Assembly: GCA_947565635.1 (NCBI GenBank)
Contig: CANOGU010000011.1
Coordinates: forward strand, 1 to 64,000
Direction: 5' to 3'
Source of the DNA: an uncultured Lactobacillus sp.
GTDB taxonomy: Bacteria; Bacillota; Bacilli; Lactobacillales; Lactobacillaceae
Length of the DNA stretch: 64,000 nt
Shown: piece by piece, positions 24,217-34,642 of the stretch
Layout: each line of letters begins with the position of its first letter
Numbering within the stretch: position 1 is the first letter of the stretch
Program-made: the position numbers and the translations under genes
The notes under the pieces: model-generated
Seen by the model: the letters and a program-made list of their open reading frames with translations, nothing else
Databases searched by the model: none
Told to the model about the DNA's origin: nothing

Positions 24217-26613
24217 ATGATTGCGCAAGTTATTGTAGATGTAGCTGCCAAACAAACTGATCGAGTGTTTGAATATCATATTCCAAAGGAATTAACTGAT
24301 GTAGCTGTTGGATCAAGAGTGGTTGTTCCTTTTGGTCGACGAAAAGTGCAGGGATTTGTAGTCGGAATCAGTGAAACAACTTCTTATACAGGAAAATTAA
24401 AAGATTTACTTGTTGTAATTGATGAATTGCCACCACTTACGCCAGAATTAATTGCTCTTTCTAAAACTTTAGCTGATAAAATTTTTTCATATCGAATTAC
24501 AATTCTTCAATCAATGTTACCACGCGTAATGAAGGCGAATTATCGTAAAATTCTAGTTCCCCTTACAGATGAAATTAAAGAAAATACTCTTTTTAAAGGT
24601 GAACCGCTTGATTTAAATGAAGTTTCTGATCTTGAGACAATTGTAAAAATTAAAAAGCTTATAAAAAATAATCAAGCTAAGATTGAATACTTAGTTGAAA
24701 ATAAAGCTAAGAAGAAACAGGTGGCTGCCTATCTTTTGACTAAAACAAGAACAGAATATCAGGATATTTTAGGAGGAATAAGAACAACAGCAAGAAACCA
24801 GCGAGCATTGCTTAATAATATCGTTGAAAAATATAACGAATATCCAAAATTGGGTTCAACTATTGAGTCTGAATTAGGAATCTCAAGTTCTACATTACGA
24901 GCAGCCGAAAAAAAGGGATGGCTGTTAAAAAAAGAGCAGGAGATTTATCGAAATCCATTAAAAGATTTTGAATCTAATGCTAGTAAGCATTCGGTTAGAT
25001 TAAATTCAGAACAGTTAGACGCCTTAAATTCAATTGGGACTAGTATTAAAGAAAAAGAGGCTAAGACTTTTCTTCTTGAGGGAATTACTGGGAGCGGCAA
25101 AACTGAGGTGTACCTTCACGCTATCAGTACAGCTCTTGAACAGAAGCGTAATGCTCTAATGTTAGTTCCGGAGATTTCTCTAACTCCTCAAATGGTTAAA
25201 CAAGTGAAAGAGCGTTTTGGAGATAATGTTGCTGTTTTACACAGTGGTTTATCTGAAGGTGAAAAATATGATGAATGGCGAAGAATTAGGCGTGGAGAAG
25301 CTCAAGTGGTAGTAGGAGCTAGAAGCGCGATTTTTGCTCCTTTAAAAAATATTGGTTTAATAGTAATTGATGAGGAGCATGAATCTTCCTATAAGCAAAA
25401 CGATACTCCTCGCTACCATGCACGGGATGTAGCTCTATTGAGAAGTAAATTTCACAATTGTCCAGTTGTTTTAGGAAGTGCAACGCCTTCTTTAGCAAGC
25501 CGGGCGCGGGCTCAAAAGGGAAGATATGAATTATTACGTCTAACTAAACGTGCTAATCAAAAGTCGCTACCTAAAGTGGATCTAATAGACCTAAAAACTG
25601 TTGAATTTGCTGGTGGACAGTTTGATCTATCAATTCCCTTAGTAGATGCAATTAAAGAAAAAATAGCTAAAAAAGAACAAGTTATTTTACTTCTTAATCG
25701 TCGTGGTTTTGCTAGTTTTATGCTTTGTCGCAATTGTGGCTTTGTTTTAAAATGTCCAAATTGTGATATCTCGTTAACTTTACATAAAGATACTGGACAG
25801 ATGCAATGTCATTATTGCGGCCATAAGGAGCCAATTCCAAGAAAATGTCCAAATTGTCAGAGTGAAAAAATAAGATTTTTAGGTACGGGGACGCAAAAAG
25901 TTCAAGAAGAACTGGAAACTTTACTTCCTGACGCTAAGATCTTAAGAATGGACGTTGATACTACTAGACGTAAAGGAAGTTATAAGAAAATTCTTGATAG
26001 TTTTGGTAATCATCAAGCCGATATTCTCTTAGGAACACAAATGATTGCTAAAGGACTAGATTTTCCAAATGTTACTTTAGTGGGAGTAATTAATGCTGAC
26101 ACAGCATTATCTCTTCCAGATTTTAATTCTTCAGAAAAAACATTTGATTTACTAACCCAGGTAGCTGGAAGGGCCGGAAGAGCTGAAAAAACTGGTAGAG
26201 TTATGATTCAAACTTATAATCCGGAAAATTATGCAATAAAACTAGCCCAAAGCCAAGATTACGAGGGATTTTACCAAAAAGAAATGCAGGTTAGATTTCA
26301 AGGAAACTATCCGCCATTTTTTTATACTACCTTAATTACTATTACATCAAAAAATGAACAGTCAGCTGCTAAAGAGGCATTCGTAATAAAAAGAAAGTTA
26401 ATGCGGGAGTTACATGCTCCGACTATTATTTTAGGTCCGACGCCAAGTAGTGTAGCTAAAATTAAAAATCAATATTATTACCAAATCTTGGTAAAATATA
26501 AATATGAGCCTAAGTTGCATGATTTGCTTCATCAAATTCAAGATGATGCACAATTAGCACAAAAACGTGGTTTAAATATATATATTGATAATGAACCAGA
26601 GAGAATAATGTAA
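24217..26613 (+). CDS. priA: Primosomal protein N' (replication restart helicase)
   Basis: 798 residues. An N-terminal 3'-DNA-binding domain (about 1-105) is followed by the helicase core: Walker A GITGSGKTEVY (about 290), DEEH box, GSATPS, and QVAGRAGR (motif VI, about 650). Between lie the zinc-binding cysteines CRNCGF, CPNCD, CHYCG and CPNCQ. The length is usual for Firmicutes. It reloads DnaB at collapsed forks. It starts a long run (priA to thiN) of closely spaced genes. Confidence 0.97.
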   Translation: MIAQVIVDVAAKQTDRVFEYHIPKELTDVAVGSRVVVPFGRRKVQGFVVGISETTSYTGKLKDLLVVIDELPPLTPELIALSKTLADKIFSYRITILQSMLPRVMKANYRKILVPLTDEIKENTLFKGEPLDLNEVSDLETIVKIKKLIKNNQAKIEYLVENKAKKKQVAAYLLTKTRTEYQDILGGIRTTARNQRALLNNIVEKYNEYPKLGSTIESELGISSSTLRAAEKKGWLLKKEQEIYRNPLKDFESNASKHSVRLNSEQLDALNSIGTSIKEKEAKTFLLEGITGSGKTEVYLHAISTALEQKRNALMLVPEISLTPQMVKQVKERFGDNVAVLHSGLSEGEKYDEWRRIRRGEAQVVVGARSAIFAPLKNIGLIVIDEEHESSYKQNDTPRYHARDVALLRSKFHNCPVVLGSATPSLASRARAQKGRYELLRLTKRANQKSLPKVDLIDLKTVEFAGGQFDLSIPLVDAIKEKIAKKEQVILLLNRRGFASFMLCRNCGFVLKCPNCDISLTLHKDTGQMQCHYCGHKEPIPRKCPNCQSEKIRFLGTGTQKVQEELETLLPDAKILRMDVDTTRRKGSYKKILDSFGNHQADILLGTQMIAKGLDFPNVTLVGVINADTALSLPDFNSSEKTFDLLTQVAGRAGRAEKTGRVMIQTYNPENYAIKLAQSQDYEGFYQKEMQVRFQGNYPPFFYTTLITITSKNEQSAAKEAFVIKRKLMRELHAPTIILGPTPSSVAKIKNQYYYQILVKYKYEPKLHDLLHQIQDDAQLAQKRGLNIYIDNEPERIM

Positions 26614-26634
26614 ATTTAGAAAGAAGTTGAATCT

Positions 26635-27579
26635 ATGTCATCAGTTGTTTTTTTAGGAACTCCAAATTTTGGTAGTGTCGTTCTGCAAGGATTAATTGAA
26701 CAAGGATATGAAATTAAAGCGGTTGTTACTCAGCCTGACAAGCGCGTTGGGCGTAAACAAGTAGTCCATCAATCTGCTGTTAAGGAAACAGCTTTGAAAC
26801 ATAATCTTCCAGTTTATCAACCTGCTAAATTGTCAGGATCAGAAGAACTTGCAGAATTAATGAAGATTGAACCAGATTTTATTATTACCGCTGCTTATGG
26901 GCAATTTTTGCCAACGAAGTTTTTGAAGTCAGCTAAAGTAGCTCCAGTTAATGTTCATGGTTCTCTTCTCCCTAAATATCGTGGTGGTGCACCAATTCAA
27001 TATTCCGTTTTGAATGGGGATAAAGAGACTGGTGTCACCATTATGGAGATGGTGAAAAAGATGGATGCAGGAGATATTTTTGCTCAAAAAGCTTTGCCAA
27101 TTACAGATGAAGATACAAGTGGTACTTTATTTGATAAGTTAAGTATTTTGGGAAGAGATCTTCTCTTAGAAACTTTACCTAAGTTTATCGATGGGACAGT
27201 TACTCGGACTGTTCAGGATGAGGATAAGGTTGTCTTTTCACCTAATATCTCTAAAGACCAAGAAAAGATCAACCTATCAATGACTGCTAAAGAAGCTAAT
27301 AATCTAATTCGTGCCCTTAATCCTGATCCAGGTGCTTACTTTATGCTTGGTGGAAAGAGATTCAAAGTTTGGAAAGCAAAGCCATTGACTGAAAAGACTA
27401 GTTTTCCAGCTGGAACCTTAGTTACTAATAAAAAGAAATTCGTAATTAGTATGGCTGATGGTAGCCAATTAGAATTACTTGAAGTTCAGCCAACTGGTAA
27501 GAAGAAAATGAATATTAAAGATTATCTCAATGGTCAAGGTAGTCATTTTACAAGTGGAGATAAGATAATTGATGAGTAA
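26635..27579 (+). CDS. fmt: Methionyl-tRNA formyltransferase
   Basis: 314 residues after AGAAAGAAGTTGAATCT. FLGTPNFG at the start, ITAAYGQFLP, NVHGSLLPKYRGGAPIQ (catalytic Asn, His and the SLLPKYRG loop, about 104-120) and a C-terminal OB-like domain are typical. It formylates initiator Met-tRNA using 10-formyl-THF from FolD. The peptide deformylase gene often found before it is not here. Its stop overlaps rsmB. Confidence 0.97.
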   Translation: MSSVVFLGTPNFGSVVLQGLIEQGYEIKAVVTQPDKRVGRKQVVHQSAVKETALKHNLPVYQPAKLSGSEELAELMKIEPDFIITAAYGQFLPTKFLKSAKVAPVNVHGSLLPKYRGGAPIQYSVLNGDKETGVTIMEMVKKMDAGDIFAQKALPITDEDTSGTLFDKLSILGRDLLLETLPKFIDGTVTRTVQDEDKVVFSPNISKDQEKINLSMTAKEANNLIRALNPDPGAYFMLGGKRFKVWKAKPLTEKTSFPAGTLVTNKKKFVISMADGSQLELLEVQPTGKKKMNIKDYLNGQGSHFTSGDKIIDE

Positions 27580-28888
27580 TGCAAGAACGGTTGCTTTGGA
27601 GACTTTGATTAAAGTTTTTAATCAAAAAAGCTATTCTAATATTGCTTTAAACAATGAACTAATAAAACATGATTTAAAGCCAGCTGATAAGGCCTTAGCT
27701 ACTAGAATTGTATATGGTACAATTCAATATAAAATATTTTTAGAGTATCAATTAAAACCGTTAATTAAAACAAAACTACGCGATAGTTTTTTAAAGCCGC
27801 TTCTTTTAATGTCTGCCTACCAGTACTTTTTCTTAGAGAAAGTACCAGCAAACGCGATTTTTGATGAGGCAAACAAGCTTGCTAAAAAATATAGTAAGAG
27901 AAATAGTGGCAGTTATAAGCTGATTAACGGAATTTTGCGTGCTTTAGAGCGTCAAGGTGAAATTTTGCCACCAACTAATGATTTAGTTGAATATTTAAGT
28001 ATTAAAGAGAGTTTTCCTAAATGGTTAGTAGAATATTTATTAGATCATTTTGGTGAAAATAAAACAAAAGAAATTTTAGTACGAAGTAATCAACCTGCTG
28101 CTAATTCAATTAGAATGACTACAAAAGAGTCAGACTTTGAAGAAATCAAAGAAGAATTAAAAAAAGATAATTTTAGTTTTGAAGAGTCTAGTCTAACTCC
28201 GCATAATTTAAATTTGAATAAAGGTGGAGTAGCGCAAACCGCTCTGTTTAAAAATGGAAAAATTACTATTCAGGATGCTGCTGCTTCACTTGCTGTGGAT
28301 GCATTTGACTTTAAGGGGAGTGAACAGGTATTAGATTCATGTAGTGCCCCTGGTGGTAAGACGGTTCAAATCGCTGAAAACTTGACAACAGGTAGTGTAA
28401 TTGCTTTAGATATTCATGAGAATAAACTAAGGCTTGTAAGAAATGCGGCCGAACGTCTTCATGTTAGTGATAAAGTAAAGACGAAGGCTTTAGATGCACG
28501 AAAGGCGAAAGAATATTTTAATCAAGGACAATTTGATAAAATTTTAGTAGATGCGCCTTGCTCGGGCTTAGGGTTGATTAGGCGAAAGCCAGAGATTAGA
28601 TATGAAAAATCACTAAATGATATTAAAAATTTAGCAAAGATTCAGTTAGCTATTTTGGAAAGTGTGAGTGGGCTTTTAGCTAATGGAGGAGAATTGGTTT
28701 ATTCAACTTGTACCATCAGCTATGAAGAAGATGAAGGAGTAGTTAAGCAATTTCTAAAATTGCATCCCGATTTTGAGTTGATACCAGTTCAAGTGGGAAA
28801 GCTTCCTAAGCAAGAAATGGTACGTATTTTTCCAAGTAGTGACGGCAGTGACGGATTTTTTATTGCAAAATTAAAAAAACGAGGGTAA
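27572..28888 (+). CDS. rsmB: 16S rRNA m5C967 methyltransferase RsmB
   Basis: 438 residues from ATG 27572; TTG 27569 one codon earlier is possible. An N-terminal NusB-like RNA-binding domain (about 1-140) precedes the SAM-dependent domain with SCSAPGGKT (about 250), DAPCSGLG (first Cys of the pair) and YSTCTIS (catalytic Cys). The reading overlaps the end of fmt by 8 bases. Confidence 0.95.
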   Translation: MSNARTVALETLIKVFNQKSYSNIALNNELIKHDLKPADKALATRIVYGTIQYKIFLEYQLKPLIKTKLRDSFLKPLLLMSAYQYFFLEKVPANAIFDEANKLAKKYSKRNSGSYKLINGILRALERQGEILPPTNDLVEYLSIKESFPKWLVEYLLDHFGENKTKEILVRSNQPAANSIRMTTKESDFEEIKEELKKDNFSFEESSLTPHNLNLNKGGVAQTALFKNGKITIQDAAASLAVDAFDFKGSEQVLDSCSAPGGKTVQIAENLTTGSVIALDIHENKLRLVRNAAERLHVSDKVKTKALDARKAKEYFNQGQFDKILVDAPCSGLGLIRRKPEIRYEKSLNDIKNLAKIQLAILESVSGLLANGGELVYSTCTISYEEDEGVVKQFLKLHPDFELIPVQVGKLPKQEMVRIFPSSDGSDGFFIAKLKKRG

Positions 28889-28894
28889 ATAATT

Positions 28895-29647
28895 TTGATT
28901 AAAACAGCATTTGCTTCAAGTATTGGTAGAGTCCGAGAAACTAATCAGGACTTTGTAAAGGTATTTAAAAATCAAAATAATATTATTATGGGGATCGTTT
29001 GTGACGGTATGGGTGGCCATCAAGGAGGAGATGTTGCCTCAACAATGGCAGTTAGTCATTTAGGTCATAATTTTGAAAAAACAGATTTTACTGATCCTGA
29101 CTTAGCTCAAAAATGGTTAACTGTACAATTAAGATTAGAAAATGAAACTATCTTGAATACAGCCGATCGTTTTTCTGATCTAAATGGAATGGGCACCACA
29201 ATAGTTTTAGCAATTGCCTTTACGGAAAAGATCTTAATTGCCCATCTAGGTGACTCACGTTGTTATCTCTATGGAGGTAATGAATTTAAGCAAATTACTG
29301 AAGACCATTCTTTAGTCCATGAATTAGTTAAAATGGGCCAAATTACCGAGCAACAAGCTCGAAATCATCCTCAAAAAAATATTATTACTGAAACTTTAGG
29401 AGTCTCAAGTACTGTAAATCCAGAATTTGATATTCTTGAAGTACATGCTGGTGATATTTTTTTGCTTTGTACGGATGGATTAACAAATTCGTTAACTGAT
29501 CCTCAAATTCAACAAATCCTTGCCACTAAAAATTTAAGTTTAAAAGAGCGTTGTAATAAACTTATTAATGAAGCTAATCGTTTAGGTGGTGGAGATAATA
29601 TTACTGTTTGCTTGCTTACCTATGTAGAAAAGGATGGTGACAAATAG
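28895..29647 (+). CDS. prpC: PP2C-type serine/threonine phosphatase
   Basis: 250 residues from TTG 28895, with GAGGGT at the end of rsmB. Metal-binding motifs are present: RETNQDF, VCDGMGGHQGGDVAS, GTTIVLAI, AHLGDSRCYL, CTDGLTNSL and GGGDNITV. It removes phosphate from targets of the kinase encoded directly downstream (2 bases away) and sets the signalling balance that controls cell-wall growth. Confidence 0.95.
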   Translation: MIKTAFASSIGRVRETNQDFVKVFKNQNNIIMGIVCDGMGGHQGGDVASTMAVSHLGHNFEKTDFTDPDLAQKWLTVQLRLENETILNTADRFSDLNGMGTTIVLAIAFTEKILIAHLGDSRCYLYGGNEFKQITEDHSLVHELVKMGQITEQQARNHPQKNIITETLGVSSTVNPEFDILEVHAGDIFLLCTDGLTNSLTDPQIQQILATKNLSLKERCNKLINEANRLGGGDNITVCLLTYVEKDGDK

Positions 29648-29649
29648 CA

Positions 29650-31638
29650 ATGGAGAAAGGCCATTTGCTTGGTGGTCGCTATAAGATTATCTCTGTTTTA
29701 GGCGAAGGCGGGATGGCTAATGTTTATTTAGCTGAAGATATTATTCTGCAAAGAAAAGTTGCAGTTAAAGTTTTGCGACTAGATTTGCAAAAGGATCCTC
29801 AAACTATTCAACGTTTCCAAAGAGAGGCACTTTCTACTAGTGAATTAAGTCATCCGCATATTGTTTCGATTCTTGATGTAGGAACAGACGGAAATTGTCA
29901 TTATTTAGTAATGGATTATGTGGATGGATCTGATTTGGAAGAATATATCCAACATAATAATCCAATTCCTTTGCCTAAAGTAATTGATATCATGGATCAA
30001 ATATTAAGTGCCGTTGCATTGGCGCATAAGCACAATGTGATCCATCGCGACTTAAAACCACAAAACATTTTAATGGATAAAAAAGGCAATATTAAAATTG
30101 TGGATTTTGGTATTGCAATTGCTTTAAATCAAAGTACGATGACGCAAACCAATACTGCAATGGGATCAGTGCATTATATGTCACCTGAACAAGCCCGAGG
30201 CAGTATGGCAACAAAACAATCGGATATCTATTCTTTAGGAATAATTCTTTACAAATTATTGACTGGTACAGTTCCTTTTACTGGAGAAAATGCTGTTGCA
30301 GTTGCTCTAAAGCATTTCCAAGAAAAAACACCATCTTTAAGAGATAAAAATCCTAACGTTCCCCAAGCTTTAGAAAATGTTGTTTTTAAAGCTACAGCAA
30401 AAGATCCACGAGATCGGTATAAATCCGCTTTAGAAATGAAAGCGGACTTGGATACGTGTCTTGATCCAAAACGTAAGGATGAGCCGATTTTTAAGCCCGA
30501 GCATGATCCGTCTACTGATGAAACTATTGTTGTTCCTCCTCTTGAAGGAAGCGTTCATAATAAAGATCATGAAGTGCAAGCAAAGGAAGAACCTAAAGAA
30601 GAAAAAAAGAGTCTGTTTAAAAATCTTAAGGGTCATACATGGTGGTGGCTAGGAGCTATAATTGCATTTTGTGTAATTATGGTAATTCTATTCTTTGCTC
30701 TTGGTAGAAAAGATATGGTAGATATTCCTAATCTTAATAGGATGAGTCAAACCCAAGCCAAGAAGTCTCTCCAATCATCTAATTTAAAAATTGGAAAGAT
30801 TACCTATGAATATTCTGACAGTGTTCCAAAAGGAGAAGTAATTAGAACAGACCCTCCGATTGGATCTCAGATAAAAGATGGAGAAAAAGTTAACTTAGTT
30901 TTATCTCGAGGTAGTCATCTTGTTGAAATGCCAAATGTAATTGGAGAGTCTTATTCTCTTGCACGGAAACAGCTGGTTAAACTGGGCTTTACTGTTACTA
31001 AAACTGAAGAATACTCTCCTAGTCCTAAAAACCAGGTTAATGCTCAAGATATTGAACCGGGTCAGGAAGTAAATCCTAATAAATCAACAGTGACTTTGTT
31101 GGTTTCGAAGGGGCCTAGTTCGGCGAGTAGTACCCGATCTAGACGAAATACAATAAAATTAAGAGATATCGTGGGATATTCATTGAAAGGTGCCCGAGAT
31201 TATGCACGGGAACATCATTTATCACTTAAAGTTGAAGAAGAAGACTCAGATGGTAAAAATGATGGTACAGTTTTACGTCAATCCCCAGAATCAGGTACTG
31301 ACATGAATCCTGGGGATACGTTAACGATAGTAGTAGCAAAAGCTAAGAAAAACAATTCTACTGATACTTCAAGCAGTTCAACTACTACCACTACTGTTAC
31401 AAAATCTTATACTATTAATTATCCAGGAAGTGCTGATCAAAGCGGATCAGAAAAAACGCCAGATCATATTCAGGTATATGTTTCTGATGATGGACATTCA
31501 ATTAATAATATTTACAAAGACATGAACATTACTTCTGAACAAACTTTTACCATTCCGTTTAAGTTAAGCAAAAAAAATGGGCATATAAAAATATTGCGAA
31601 ATGGTGAAACGATTTTAGATGAGGACGTTAATAAATAA
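29650..31638 (+). CDS. prkC: PASTA-domain Ser/Thr protein kinase
   Basis: 662 residues. The kinase domain (about 10-270) has [13 protein letters not shown], the VAVKVL lysine, HRDLKPQN (about 137-144) and DFGIAIA. After a Glu/Lys-rich juxtamembrane segment comes one transmembrane helix ([19 protein letters not shown], about 335-353). Outside are three PASTA repeats (about 356-421, 422-488, 503-568), which bind muropeptides or lipid II. A Ser/Thr-rich linker and a final beta-rich domain of about 75 residues follow the last repeat. It phosphorylates division and wall-synthesis proteins. Its stop overlaps rsgA by one base (TAATG). Confidence 0.95.
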   Translation: MEKGHLLGGRYKIISVLGEGGMANVYLAEDIILQRKVAVKVLRLDLQKDPQTIQRFQREALSTSELSHPHIVSILDVGTDGNCHYLVMDYVDGSDLEEYIQHNNPIPLPKVIDIMDQILSAVALAHKHNVIHRDLKPQNILMDKKGNIKIVDFGIAIALNQSTMTQTNTAMGSVHYMSPEQARGSMATKQSDIYSLGIILYKLLTGTVPFTGENAVAVALKHFQEKTPSLRDKNPNVPQALENVVFKATAKDPRDRYKSALEMKADLDTCLDPKRKDEPIFKPEHDPSTDETIVVPPLEGSVHNKDHEVQAKEEPKEEKKSLFKNLKGHTWWWLGAIIAFCVIMVILFFALGRKDMVDIPNLNRMSQTQAKKSLQSSNLKIGKITYEYSDSVPKGEVIRTDPPIGSQIKDGEKVNLVLSRGSHLVEMPNVIGESYSLARKQLVKLGFTVTKTEEYSPSPKNQVNAQDIEPGQEVNPNKSTVTLLVSKGPSSASSTRSRRNTIKLRDIVGYSLKGARDYAREHHLSLKVEEEDSDGKNDGTVLRQSPESGTDMNPGDTLTIVVAKAKKNNSTDTSSSSTTTTTVTKSYTINYPGSADQSGSEKTPDHIQVYVSDDGHSINNIYKDMNITSEQTFTIPFKLSKKNGHIKILRNGETILDEDVNK

Positions 31639-32531
31639 TGAAAAAAGCAGAAGGAACGATTATTAGTGCTATCTCAGGCTACTATGATGTCGAAATTGAT
31701 AATAAAGTAGTTAGAACGAGAGCACGAGGAGTTTTTAGAGATCGTAAACAAAAGCCACTGGTAGGAGATAGAGTAGTAGTTCAACTAGATGATCAGGGAA
31801 TGAACTATTTAATTGAAATATTGCCACGCATTAATGAAATAGGGCGGCCAGCGGTGGCAAATGTGTCTAGAGTATTGTTAGTAATTTCCGCTGTTGAACC
31901 CGACTTTTCACTTGAATTATTAGATAGATATTTAACATTTTTTGCTTGGAAAAATGTTGGCGTAGTCATTTATTTGTCAAAATCGGATATTACTTCTTCT
32001 GAAAGATTAAAAGATATTCAAACTGAGTTAGAATACTACCAAAGAATTGGGTATCCTGTTTTTGAAGATGCAGAAAAACTGGAAAATGAGCTTCCAAAAA
32101 TGATCGATAAAGATCAGATTTGGACCTTAGCTGGGCAATCAGGTGCTGGCAAGTCAACATTATTGAATAAGCTGGAGAGTGAAGCAAAGCAGGCAACAGG
32201 AGCAATTTCAACTGCTTTAAATCGTGGAAAACATACCACAAGACAAGTAACACTATTTAAATACGGCTCTGGCTTTATTGCTGATACTCCTGGTTTTTCA
32301 GCTATTGATCTCTTTAAGATCAAAGTTGATGATCTAAGAAATTACTTTTATGATTTAAAAGAAGCAAGTGCAAACTGCAAATTTAGAGGTTGTCAACATA
32401 TTAAAGAGCCTGGTTGTGAGGTTAAAAAACTTGTAGAAGAGGGTAAAATAGCGCGCAGTCGTTATGAATCTTATTTAAAAATTAGACAAGAAATTTCTGA
32501 CAATAGAATGCCAGAGTATTTAAAGAAATAG
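31638..32531 (+). CDS. rsgA: Ribosome small-subunit GTPase RsgA
   Basis: 297 residues. It has the circularly permuted GTPase order, with KSD (G4) before GQSGAGKST (G1, about 170-178) and DTPGF (G3). An N-terminal OB domain and a C-terminal zinc knuckle (CKFRGCQH...PGC, about 251-265) complete the family plan. It checks late 30S assembly. Its place in prpC-prkC-rsgA-rpe-thiN is the common Firmicute order. Confidence 0.96.
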   Translation: MKKAEGTIISAISGYYDVEIDNKVVRTRARGVFRDRKQKPLVGDRVVVQLDDQGMNYLIEILPRINEIGRPAVANVSRVLLVISAVEPDFSLELLDRYLTFFAWKNVGVVIYLSKSDITSSERLKDIQTELEYYQRIGYPVFEDAEKLENELPKMIDKDQIWTLAGQSGAGKSTLLNKLESEAKQATGAISTALNRGKHTTRQVTLFKYGSGFIADTPGFSAIDLFKIKVDDLRNYFYDLKEASANCKFRGCQHIKEPGCEVKKLVEEGKIARSRYESYLKIRQEISDNRMPEYLKK

Positions 32532-32539
32532 GTGAAACT

Positions 32540-33190
32540 ATGATAGCACCATCAATTTTGAATGCAGATAATATGCATCTAAGTCGTGATATTAAAGCCG
32601 CTATTGAAAGTGGCATAGATAGATTCCATATTGATATTATGGATGGACACTTTGTACCTAATTTGTCATATGGACCAGAATTGGTAAAAGACTTTAAGCG
32701 TTCTTTTCCGTTAACAGATGCTGAAATTCATTTAATGAGTAATGACTTAGAAACAACATTGCCTCTCTTTGTAGAAGCTGGATGTGATCTTTTAGAATTT
32801 CATTATGAAGCAACGGATAATCCAGAATATTGGATAAAATATTTAAAAGATCATAATGTTAGATGTGGAATGGCCATTAATCCGTCTACACCGGTGCAAA
32901 AATTACAACCATTTTTAAAAGAATTAGATCAAGTGCTTTTGATGACAGTGAAACCTGGATTTGGTGGGCAAAAGTTTGAAGAAGAGTCAGTTGAACGTTT
33001 AGTTGAACTTAAGAATATGATTGAAGCTGAGAATTTAAGTGTTCCAATTGAAGTTGATGGTGGAATTGAGCCTAAGACTTTAAAGCTTACTAGAGACGCA
33101 GGAGCCACAATTTTTGTAGCTGGTTCTTACATTTTTAAAAATGGAAGTATTGAAGATCAAGTTATGAAATTGAAAAAAGAAGACAAATGA
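32540..33190 (+). CDS. rpe: Ribulose-phosphate 3-epimerase
   Basis: 216 residues, TIM barrel. APSILNADN at the start, HIDIMDGHFVPN (metal His and Asp), HLM, KPGFGGQKF and VDGGI are the expected active-site motifs. It interconverts ribulose 5-phosphate and xylulose 5-phosphate, which feeds heterolactic or pentose metabolism. Overlaps thiN by four bases (ATGA). Confidence 0.96.
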   Translation: MIAPSILNADNMHLSRDIKAAIESGIDRFHIDIMDGHFVPNLSYGPELVKDFKRSFPLTDAEIHLMSNDLETTLPLFVEAGCDLLEFHYEATDNPEYWIKYLKDHNVRCGMAINPSTPVQKLQPFLKELDQVLLMTVKPGFGGQKFEEESVERLVELKNMIEAENLSVPIEVDGGIEPKTLKLTRDAGATIFVAGSYIFKNGSIEDQVMKLKKEDK

Positions 33191-33855
33191 GAGCAATTGC
33201 ATTATTAGGTGGTCCAAAAGAAGAATGGCCACATAATTTAGCCACTGAAATTAAAGAAGCAAGTAAAAAAGGCGCCCTAATTATGGCTAGTGATCGGGGC
33301 AGCCTTTTTTTATTAGAGTTAGGGATAGTACCTGACGTTGCCTTAGGAGATTATGATTCATTGACTTTTGATGAAAGAGAAATCGTTGAAAGTAAAGTTA
33401 AGGATATGCGTTATTCGAATCCAATCAAAGATTTTACGGATTCTGAAATGTTGTTTTATGCCGCATTTATCGATTATCGAGTTGACAGTTTAACGGTATA
33501 TGGAGCAACAGGAGGAAGAATGGATCATTTTTTTGTTAATATGTATGCTATGCTGAAAGCTCCGTTTGATAGATTTAAAGAAAAAATTAAATTTATTGAT
33601 AAGCAAAATATTATCCGCTTTTTTGGAAAAGGGAAGCATATACTTTCTTATGAAGCTGATTATAAATATTTAGGAATTGGAACTTTAACAGGAGCTAAAA
33701 ATTTTAGTATTAAAAATGCGAGATATGATTTAAAACCCATTGATTTGTCCGTACCGACAGTTTATTCATCAAATGAATATTTGAATAGGCAAGCAATAGA
33801 GATTTCGTGTGAGTCTGGGACATTAATCGTAATCAATAGTCGAGATAAAAAATAA
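33187..33855 (+). CDS. thiN: Thiamine pyrophosphokinase
   Basis: 222 residues overlapping the rpe stop. ASDRGSLFLLE, LGDYDSL, DFTDSE and YGATGGRMDH are the conserved nucleotide- and thiamine-binding motifs. It makes thiamine diphosphate directly from thiamine, so it serves a salvage pathway. The operon ends at the palindromic terminator that starts at its last codon. Confidence 0.93.
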   Translation: MRAIALLGGPKEEWPHNLATEIKEASKKGALIMASDRGSLFLLELGIVPDVALGDYDSLTFDEREIVESKVKDMRYSNPIKDFTDSEMLFYAAFIDYRVDSLTVYGATGGRMDHFFVNMYAMLKAPFDRFKEKIKFIDKQNIIRFFGKGKHILSYEADYKYLGIGTLTGAKNFSIKNARYDLKPIDLSVPTVYSSNEYLNRQAIEISCESGTLIVINSRDKK

Positions 33856-33892
33856 AAGGGATCAAGAAATATTTCTTGATCCCTTTTATTTT
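33854..33892. terminator. Bidirectional terminator between thiN and rpmB
   Basis: AAAAGGGATCAAGAAAT (33854-33870) and its exact complement (33871-33887) form a perfect 17-base palindrome, with T-rich runs on both sides for the two converging genes. Confidence 0.92.
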
Positions 33893-33902
33893 TACTTCTT
33901 AA

Positions 33903-34088
33903 TTAGACACGTTTAACCTTACCGGATTTCAAAGCGCGAGCGGATACCCAAACACGCTTTGGCTTACCGTCAACAAGGATGCGAACTTTTTGAAGGTTTG
34001 GCTTCCATGAACGCCGCACGGAGTTCAAAGCCTTTGAACGCTTGTTACCAAAGACCGTCTTGCGGCCAGTAATAATGTCTTTTGCCAT
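33903..34088 (-). CDS. rpmB: 50S ribosomal protein L28
   Basis: 61 residues. ATG at 34086-34088 (reverse) is chosen because [11 protein letters not shown] is the family start and AAGGAGGG lies upstream; the frame is open further but the extra residues are untranslated leader. [23 protein letters not shown] and [15 protein letters not shown] are typical. The gene runs against its neighbours, as in Bacillus, where rpmB is also divergent from yloU. Confidence 0.97.
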   Translation of the reverse strand: MAKDIITGRKTVFGNKRSKALNSVRRSWKPNLQKVRILVDGKPKRVWVSARALKSGKVKRV

Positions 34089-34190
34089 TTGTGCTAAACC
34101 CTCCTTTATGTTGTTGTAGTACTTATTTAATTTATCACAGCTTTTAGAATTGTGCAATATTGTCTTTCTATTTTCTTGAAACTAACATTG

Positions 34191-34218
34191 TTGATATAAA
34201 AGCCTGCTGTGTTAAAAT
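34191..34218 (+). promoter_or_regulatory. Promoter of yloU-fakA
   Basis: TTGATA (34191-34196), 16-base spacer, TAAAAT (34213-34218), 40 bases before the yloU start. Confidence 0.55.
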
Positions 34219-34258
34219 AAATTGAGAAAAAATTGTTCTTCGTTAATGGAGGAATACG

Positions 34259-34621
34259 ATGGCTGTTAAAATTAAAACAAAATATGGCTTAATTGATATT
34301 TCAAATAGTGTAATTGCTACTGTCGTAGGTGGAGCAGCTACTTCTAACTATGGTGTAGTTGGAATGGCTTCAAAGAACGCTTTACGGGATGGAGCTTATA
34401 CTATTTTAAACCGTGAAAATTATCGTCGCGGTGTTGTAATTAAAACTAATGATAATCAAATCGTCGTTGATGTATATATTATTGTGGGTTATGGTCTAAA
34501 AATTTCGGAAGTAAGTCACAATGTCCAAGATAGTGTAAAATACAATCTTGAAAATCTTTTAGGCATTAAGACTAAGTCGGTTAACGTTATTGTTCAAGGC
34601 GTAAAGATTTTAGACGATTAA
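34259..34621 (+). CDS. yloU: Asp23/Gls24 family protein YloU
   Basis: 120 residues after ATGGAGGAATACG. KYGLIDISNSVIATVVGGAATSNYGVVGM and VDVYIIVGYGLKISEVSHNVQDSVKYNLE are the Asp23-family pattern. It is paired with fakA in most Firmicutes; its role is unknown but the constant pairing suggests lipid or envelope physiology. It is the second Asp23 paralogue here (see yqhY). Confidence 0.92.
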   Translation: MAVKIKTKYGLIDISNSVIATVVGGAATSNYGVVGMASKNALRDGAYTILNRENYRRGVVIKTNDNQIVVDVYIIVGYGLKISEVSHNVQDSVKYNLENLLGIKTKSVNVIVQGVKILDD

Positions 34622-34642
34622 TGCATTCTGGAGGAGTTAATT

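Noticed and set aside
34089..34157. N-terminal extension of L28
   Set aside because: The family start [11 protein letters not shown] with AAGGAGGG upstream is clear; the extra residues are leader sequence.
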